Shown here piece after piece: positions 56,520 to 64,000 of a DNA stretch of 64,000 nt. Under the pieces are notes generated by a model that was not told the origin of the DNA, made no database searches, and saw nothing but the letters and a program-made list of their open reading frames with translations. This DNA is from Amaurobius ferox (lineage: Eukaryota; Arthropoda; Arachnida; Araneae; Amaurobiidae). Position 1 is the first letter of the stretch. Each line of letters opens with the position of its first letter. The stretch lies in NCBI GenBank assembly GCA_951213105.1, contig OX578138.1, forward strand, positions 64,951,040 to 65,015,039. The letters run 5' to 3'. The position numbers were made by a program, and so were the translations under genes.

Positions 56520-58592
56520 ATGTAATGTCTACAGTAATAATTACATACAGCAGTCACTAATTACAAAAAACAATTCCATCAGGTGCCCCAACTGGCTGGA
56601 TTCTCGTTAAAGGCTCTTGCGCTTTTATTTAACTATACAATGACCATTTTACATTTAATTCCACAATCCTTTTGGGGAAGTGATTTCTTCCTGCTTATGA
56701 TGTGATAACACTGGTTGATTGATGTATATAAAGGAAACTGGTAGAAGTACAGAAGTAATAATAATCGAACAAGAAATGAAAAATAAATTTTTTATTTCAG
56801 TGAATTTTGATGGTTTTATTTACATACGTAAATGTCTACTACAAGTATTTTACAAATATATGCAATAGAAAAATAACAATATCTCAGAGTACTAGTATAT
56901 ATTTATCTCTAAAAGTAATAAAAACTATGCAGAAGTAAAGATGTTAAACAGTGTCTCACAATTGGAGTTATCTATTTTTCATTACCCATATTTCAATATA
57001 CAGAAAAGGAAGGATAAATAATAATGAAAGATCAAATGACTTGTTATTGATAAAAAGTTACACAAATTTCAAGCTAACAAGTTCAAAAAACTTTACCTGC
57101 ATAATTACAAATAAAGTCAAAATTTAAAATTCTCATAAAAGTGAATAAAACTGTTGATAAGTGAAATTTTTGTTCAAATAAAATATAAATTTAGTTTTGA
57201 GGAAATAGATTTTAAATAAACACACACACACATATATCTATTTAAATATTTCTGACTTGCAAATCAAAATTCAATATTAATGATAGCCAGATCTATAGAA
57301 TGTAGATGCACATGCTATAGATAGATACTTCCTAAATTGTAGCTAATTTTGCAGATACTCTTCAGACAAAATACAAATCTTTTTCTTTCACAGCTGCATA
57401 TACAATCATATGTTAAAACTTTGTCATACTTGCAAACTACAATGGCCAATGGTTATTTGCTTCAGCAATTTTTTAGTTCATTATTTTACTGTTATATACT
57501 TTGAAGGTTTGTAGCAAACTTTGTTTCAATGCTTTGGTTAATTTTAAAGAAATATTTTGTGTAATTAATCAAATATTAGAAGAGTTAACTATGATGGAAG
57601 TAAGACGATTTTTAATAGTTAATATTCCTTTGCTTTAAATCTAAAAATTTTTTTCTCAGAATTCAGCTTTAATATTCAAATTTTAATATTGTATTTATAA
57701 TACTATATTAATGTTTCGTAAGCATTTATTTATTTCTGCACAGAAAAAAGATAGGAAATTTTTTTCCCCATTTATTGAACTTCAAATTAGTACGTGTAGA
57801 GACCCAGTTTTTTCCTTATGGGACTTAGTTTTAAATTCCCGATCGGTTCTGGAATCCAGAATTTTTTAAAAATAAATAAATTTATTGTACTCATTAAAAA
57901 TTTAATAGATTGTGCAATATTTTTATACATGTAAAGTTGTGACAAAAAAGACTTTGAATGAATTTACAGTGCCACAAATGATAGATAGTTCATTGGTCTG
58001 CTATGAAACTTATTCTAAATTTAACTTTCCATGCTCTAAAACTAATACAAAAAGTGATATAAATGAAAGCAGTAGGAGTGCCATCCCTGAATGGCTATAA
58101 GTTGGAAAATGTCCTTCACTGAATTCTCTCCAACATTCTGATTATGTAGATTTTCATTTCTCCCCCACCAGTTTTTAACACTTTACAACATAGTTAAAAA
58201 GTGTTTATGACTTTGTTCATTTTGTCTGTCCCGTTTGCATGATAACTGCTGTAAAAATGACTTTATCAAAATGAAATTTTAGTATATTGTTCAGACGGTT
58301 TGTGGGACATGTGGGAATATAAATGAACAATATCACTCAATTAGTTTTGGTTTGAAGCTGGGTTGAAAAAATGAAATATACTGAACCCTATGGGAACTAA
58401 TTTTTCAAACATTTTTTAAGCGAATTTAAAATTCACAAATTGCTTCGAAAGTTTTAGGAAATAGTCAAATTACACCATAAAAAAATATGAAAAGAATTTC
58501 AGCAAAATATATTTGGTAGTTTTTAAAATAAAAATAATAATTACATCCATATTATATGAAAAGATCACGTGACTCACTTCAAAATAAAATAT
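56520..58592. other. Unassigned AT-rich DNA
   Basis: No gene recognised. A 62-codon frame at 57912-58100 has plausible composition but no known motif. Confidence 0.4.
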
Positions 58593-58606
58593 GGCATTCA
58601 TCTTGT

Positions 58607-58669
58607 TGAAGACCCAGACCGTCCGACTCGTCCAGAGGACTAAGAGCACCTATTTGGACGGCCGGGAAG
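58607..58669 (-). mobile_element. Tail-only mini retroposon m9
   Basis: A 63-bp insert on minus, the clearest full module: CTTCCCGGCCGTCC at the 5' end and GGACGGTCTGGGTCTTCA at the 3' end. Perfect 14-bp TSD GGCATTCATCTTGT at 58593-58606 and 58670-58683. Confidence 0.93.
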
Positions 58670-58680
58670 GGCATTCATCT

Positions 58681-58950
58681 TGTGTCAAAATTGTGATTTT
58701 TAAAGTTCCTTTTAATTTATATTTAGTGTTGTACTTGTCCTAAAACCATTTTATTTTTGCTTAATTTCTGTGCATGTATAATATTTGAGTTTAAATGATC
58801 AATGCCATCCATCTGTGTCAAAATAGTGATTTTTAAAGTTCTTTTTAACTTATATTTAGTGTTGTATCCGTCCTAAAACTGCTTTATTTCTGTGCATCTG
58901 TATTCTGAAACAATGCAATTGCAATATGTTTGAGTTTAAATGATCATCAA
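58681..58950 (+). repeat. Two-copy tandem duplication of about 133 bp
   Basis: Copies start TGTGTCAAAATTGTG (58681) and TGTGTCAAAATAGTG (58814) and share AGTGTTGTA, TTTCTGTGCAT and GAGTTTAAATGATCA. Confidence 0.8.
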
Positions 58951-60264
58951 ACTTTGATTATTTCTACAACGAAATCTAATTTTCACTTATGGAGAATATA
59001 ACAGATCATGCTGTAAGACGAGTTGTATAAGAATTGCTGAATTTCTTTAACGCAAAATTATTTAGCTCTGGAAGTCTGCAATTTAGCTGATATAAATGAA
59101 ACATTCATTGATTTTATGTAGAGAAGCAGACGATTTTATAGCAGACTTTTTTGATGAAGTTTTAAGCATAGAGCTAAATTATTTTTACTGTCATGGTTTT
59201 AAGTTTTTAAGTAAAATAAATTATTGCAGTATTGTGATAAATGAAAGGAATGGAATAAAAGTGCATGAATGAAATATTTACTGCTTTTATATACAGAGCC
59301 AGGCGATTTATATTTTAATGACATTGTTTGAATAAAGTTCATTTTTTTCAATGAGCTTTAAGTTTCAAATATAATAACTTATTGTAGTATTGTGATAATT
59401 TTTAAAATATTACTGCTGAATGTACCGCATTTTAGAGATGTTTAAAAAAATTGCATTGCAGTTGGAAAGTGTTTCATAATTAATGCTTTATGCATGATTG
59501 ATTTTTCTTGTTTTGTAGTATCCTGATTCGGGAAAAAAAATACATAAACAAGGTTAAATCACTCTTCCACATTTTTACATATATATATTGAAATATTACT
59601 ACACTTTGTTCATTAATGTTAACACCTCTGTACAAATGAGATATGTCCAATACAGATTCAAACTATATCACAAACACTCCCAATATTATATTATAGAAGA
59701 TGTTAACAATACAGACTAGCTAAATTTATGCTTATACAGAAAGGGAACAATTAAATTTTTTTCCCAGGAGTTTTAGTGGAGGAAAATGCATATTTGTTAT
59801 AATTTTATGACTACTTATTTTTTTTTCTGGCAGTTTCACTAATCTCAAGGTCATCCTAGAGGACAGCAGGACAGCAAAACCCTCAGGAGAGCACACCATT
59901 AGGCTAAATGATAATAATAGTTGATTACTGGAAAAGTCTAAACTGATGAAATATTATGACAATCTTTATCTTAAGCTACTCAATATTGGTTTTCTTATGA
60001 CATTAGTAATTATTACTCACTCACACTATTGTATATAGAAAATATTGCTACCATGAAAAATTTTGATGTAAAAAAAGTAAGTTTTACAATCTAAGAACAG
60101 TTTAAATGCTTTTGGAAAGATGTCAGTGTGAGAAGTGGATAGATGATAAAATATAAATGTATATAATCCTATGTATAGATATATACCCTATGTAAAACAA
60201 AACTAGAACTAGTTAGAATTTTTTGTAATTAACATGATTGGAACACAAATTATATATATACAAA
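58951..60264. other. Unassigned AT-rich DNA
   Basis: A diverged duplication of about 180 bases (near 59097 and 59270, sharing TATTGTAGTATTGTGATAA-like ends). No genes recognised. Confidence 0.4.
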
Positions 60265-60266
60265 TA

Positions 60267-62056
60267 CAATAGACTCACATTATAACAACCTTGAAGGGAC
60301 CCTTGCTGAATGGACATTATGTCAAACACCCCTCTCAATACTTTTTCGGATGGTGGTGAAGGGAATTTAGATTTTCACAACTTATATATTTTTTCAATTT
60401 CAGAAAAAAAAATACTCCATTTAAAAAACTGTCCTTAATGAATAAAAGTATCAAATGAAGTCATTCATTTGATACTTTTATTCATTAAGGACAGTTTCAA
60501 AGAAATTTTTTTTCAAGTGCATAAGTAATTTTAATTTTTGTAGTTTTTAAGTGATCACAAAACATCTTGCAAGAAGTCTCCACACATTTCACGGATTCCA
60601 CCTCTCTATTAGTGGATTTTACCGAGCACGCTTGCCTCAGAATTTAAGTCATGCCTCCACTCCTTTTTTTGTTTTTGTTTCTGCAAAGAGTATACGATTT
60701 GAAGCATGCAATTTCTGGATTGAAGTTATTTTAAATTGTGTTTAAATGTATTATTTAAGTAACAGATGTTTATTTAATTGAAAATAAAAATAGGAATGGT
60801 TTTGGTATAAAGTGTCCCCTCCCCCTTCATTTTGAAAATTGAGCATATCTGTATTTTTATTACTTAAGCAGTGTTCGCCTATTTAGGACTTGGGCAACAC
60901 CGGGTAATTCATTTTAGTATATGTAACATTAATGCATAAGGAAGAGAGTGGGAAGATTAATTTCAGAGAAGTTATATATCATATTTAAAATGTTAAAATA
61001 TACTTTATTTTCCTTAGAATATATAGTATATGCAAAGGGAACTATTCTAATGAAAATGAATTAGGAATTCTGAAGAATTTATACATTTTGGGTAACTAAC
61101 ATAAATCAGTGTGTGTATGTTTGTGAGATGGATATAAACAAAAAAAAAATGTATGCACAGCTATAAAATTTTGTGTAGATACAAAGTGAAAAAAATCTAG
61201 AACTAAATAGAATTTTCTTATAATTTATAATGACTAGAACACGAATTATTCAAAATTTTAGATTTTTAGAGTATTATTTTCAATGAAGAAGAATGCTTGG
61301 AACAATGATAACAAATTACATCTAATTTAGAGGTTTTTGACATTTATGTTTGGCATTTTACTAGCAATGTGGCATATCACTATATTTTTGATATTTTCCC
61401 ACAAGTTATTACAGGACTGTTATAGCGAGCAGACCAGGATCTAACAAATTTACTCATTAAATTTGGATAATCTCTAAATACGTTTTGCACAGGAAAATTA
61501 TATATAATTTGAGGAATGGTCAGCAAGAGTATGTCGTGAAATAGTGATATGAGGATCCTACCCTTAAAGGGTTATAAAAGTAATGTAAAACAATAGTGGG
61601 CATTTACTAATCCTCAAAAGAACCTATAAGCCCATTTACATACCCCCCCATTCCTTTTCTTAGGAACATGGTTCCCATTCGCTGTCACCAAGGTAGGAAT
61701 TCATCTAATATCTTTGTTTGCAACTTTTTAGATGTTACTTCTTGTTTATTGTGAATTGACATTTCTCTGAGAGTTGAATCTGTTGATACAATCTCCTCAA
61801 CTTATACTACTATCTTTCCTATTTCTAACCATTCACGAACAAAGTCAAGATTCTTTTTCATTTGCTTTCAATTTTTTTTATATTCCATTCAGTTTTATTA
61901 TTTTTTATGGTAATTAAATCCAGGGACTTCAAAATTTTGCTTGTTAAAAAGAAGCAAGTCAGGCTTAAATCAGTGTTGTACCAATTAGTTTATATATATT
62001 TTTTGTTACATCCAGAATGTTGCTAAATAGGGGTTTGTTATAAGTGGGTGCTACTG
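60267..62056. mobile_element. Tigger/pogo-like element (copy C)
   Basis: The left end TA-CAATAGACTCACATTATAAC and the reverse complement of the right end, TA-CAGTAGCACCCACTTATAA, match at about 22 of 29 positions. TA flanks both sides (60265-60266, 62057-62058). It is 1790 bp. No clear transposase is readable, only a weak minus-strand fragment near 61690-61900. It contains a 72-bp palindrome near its left end. Confidence 0.7.
60426..60497. repeat. Perfect 34-bp-arm hairpin
   Basis: Arms 60426-60459 and 60464-60497 are exact reverse complements around the loop GTCA. It is the longest perfect palindrome noticed in the window. Confidence 0.95.
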
Positions 62057-62058
62057 TA

Positions 62059-62389
62059 TTTTATTACAGATTAATTTGAATGTATACAGGGTAGAGATGT
62101 GGATTTATCAAAAAATTTTGAAATGAAAAATTTTTAGCAGTGAAAATTTTTGATTCTTCCCAGTATTATATTTTAGCTACAATAATATGTTTAGTGACTT
62201 TTAAAAGTATTTATTATTATATTACAGCTACAGTCAAACATATATTCCATAACAAGACTAAAAAATGATTTAAATTTAGAAATATATAAAAAATTTTATA
62301 CATGAACATTTCTTATATCTGTATACTGCAGTTAGCCACTACAATTAAATCTTTTTCTTGAATAGTATACACATGCTTTTGAAAAGTTA
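62059..62389. other. Spacer with inverted copy of 51.55 kb sequence
   Basis: 62200-62260 is the reverse complement of about 51545-51605. No gene. Confidence 0.45.
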
Positions 62390-63240
62390 TAAAAAAATTC
62401 CATTTTTATCTATAATAAGATTTTTTTTTTTCAAATTTACAAATTTAAAACATAGCACAAAAGGAATAGCATGAAAAAACAATTTTAACTGTTAAACCTA
62501 ATCAGAATTATAAATAATTTACAGTTTATTATAGGTGTAAAAAACAAATTATTTAATTGTACCTGTTTTACAGGAGAAAAACTTAAAACTGATTATAATT
62601 AAAAATCACATTATTAAATATTATATCATTTTTTAGATACCTACTGATAATTCAAAGGGAAACCTTTCTGTGACTTCTTAAATAACAATAATAAAAAATA
62701 AATTACTCAATTTATTATATGTATAAAAATTAAATTAGTAAATATATAAAATATTATAAAATAAAAATAAATTAAAAAAATTGCTTATACTTAAACACTT
62801 TTTTAAAGTAAATTATTTTATGTAATATTAAAAATAGTTTAAAAAATACCAGCTTGTAATTGAATGGGAATTGAGCCATGAGAAAGAAGAGACAATGTGC
62901 AAGATGAGTTAAGCATATATTTAGTGTTAAGCATATGAGTTAAGCATATATTTAGTGTTAAGCATATGAGTTAAGCATATATTTAGTGTTAAGCATATGA
63001 GTTAAGCATATATTTAGTGTTAAGCATATGAGTTAAGCATATATTTAGTTAAAGCATTTACCATCAGCAGAAGAACTTGCGAAAACATTCCACATTTTTA
63101 TGAATTTGAGAGAACATAACACTGAAAGAATAGCTTCTTCAAAGGTTACTTTATTTTCTGAAAATGAGTAAAATGTCATGTGCACCTATCTAATTTTCAT
63201 GCATTCTTTTTCTTCAAAATAAAGCACAAATATACCCCCC
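62390..63240 (+). repeat. Dispersed AT-rich repeat, copy 2
   Basis: Colinear with 51830-52490 but longer because of a 31-bp tandem expansion and a few insertions. Confidence 0.65.
62906..63050 (+). repeat. 31-bp tandem repeat, about 4.7 copies
   Basis: Unit GAGTTAAGCATATATTTAG plus TGTTAAGCATAT, starting at 62906, 62937, 62968, 62999 and 63030 with almost no divergence. Confidence 0.95.
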
Positions 63241-63539
63241 ACCCCCCTCCTTTCAAAATTGGAAAACTCAATGATCAATGATTTCTTGTAAAGCTACTTG
63301 CTTTTCGAAAAACAGTTTGAAAAGGGTATTACATTCTATTTTCAAATTAATTAAAAAGTAAAAAATAACTGAAATTTTTCTATTTCTAGAAAATTTTCCG
63401 CCCTACATTTCTATTACAGGGTGTTAAGGAAGTGATGGATCAAGCTAATAACACAAGAAGTACTACTATTATAGTATATTTTTTATGCCAATGTAGAGGA
63501 AACCCCAATGGTGCTACATGATCAGACAACTTCCTTTTT
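63241..63539. other. Unassigned DNA
   Basis: Poly-C rich tract at 63235-63247. No gene recognised. Confidence 0.4.
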
Positions 63540-64000
63540 TAGTGGGGTATGGGGGCTATCTTGCTTCCTATTAGAGATATGAGAAACAGTTAATTACAAA
63601 GTTGTAGAGCATTGCAAAATTAGTACAAATCATTTTTGTCCCCACACAATGAAAAGAAACACTGAAAAGAAGTGAAGAAGATTTAGACAATGCAACGGAA
63701 TAAAACTGACTTTATTGTACATAAAATACAAAATGTTCACCTTTAACAAAAATACATGTTTAAAGATGTCTCCACATGTTTTCCAATGTCTCTACGTTTA
63801 TGCTATTACATGCAGATTAATAAAATTGTCTCTTTTAAAATCGTTATTTAGAGGTATTTTCTATCTTCTATAGGGGAAAGCAAAAATGCTTAGTATAAAT
63901 TTTGCAATGCTTTACAACTTTGTAATTGACTTTTTCTTTATCTGTAACAAGAAGTGAAATAGCCCTCTGTACAATGTTAAAGAAGGGGTATCAACCCCTT
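63540..64000. mobile_element. Inverted-repeat element reaching the window edge
   Basis: About 85 bases at 63553-63625 match the reverse complement of about 63885-63978. Shared words include AATTACAAAGTTGTA and GCATTGCAAAATT, with GGGCTAT near the outer ends. The spacer is about 260 bases. The superfamily is not determined and the right end may lie outside the window. Confidence 0.6.

Overview
This is a eukaryotic, strongly A+T-rich, transposon-dense window with no complete host protein-coding gene. The repeats are of arthropod type: Tigger/pogo, hAT, mariner and piggyBac DNA transposons, Copia- and Gypsy-type LTR elements, a 5'-truncated LINE, and a tRNA-derived SINE. The 5S rRNA-like head at 2.07 kb and the style of the 700-residue gag at 32.2 kb suggest an arachnid, probably a spider. 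The host is an inference.

Layout. 1.86-3.63 kb: degraded Tigger element carrying a chimeric 5S rRNA + tRNA-SINE insertion. 8.6-11.1 kb: second Tigger relic. 11.5-15.7 kb: inverted-repeat element, two copies of a TA-flanked MITE (one split by two SINEs) and a LINE 3' end with target-site duplications (TSDs). 15.8-26.8 kb: hAT copy A1, split by an 8.6-kb Copia element that itself carries a hAT insertion and a tiny retroposon. 27.7-30.4 kb: sister hAT copy A2 in opposite orientation, which preserves the empty Copia site. 31.0-35.8 kb: very young LTR element encoding only gag and protease. 36.1-37.5 kb: hAT relic with its own transposase. 38.2-39.5 kb: degenerate satellite with retroposons. 45.6-51.3 kb: 5.7-kb foldback element built from about 20 short units joined at a 14-bp palindrome. 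51.8-53.5 kb: hAT (ZMYM1-like) and mariner relics. 55.8-56.5 kb: piggyBac MITE. 60.3-62.1 kb: Tigger-like element. The rest is unassigned AT-rich DNA. Two possible host micro-exons lie on the minus strand near 37.7 and 40.4 kb.

Most interesting signal: a modular retroposon system. Full SINEs have a tRNA head, a body, a hairpin tail module of about 60 nt and (CAA)n. The tail module also occurs alone as nine insertions of 34-72 bp, each bounded by an 11-15 bp TSD. Its stem shows compensatory changes between variants. One SINE lacks just this module but still has a TSD. Another has lost its B box and gained a complete 5S rRNA head, all inside one perfect 15-bp TSD. Tiny elements and full SINEs share target sites at three loci.
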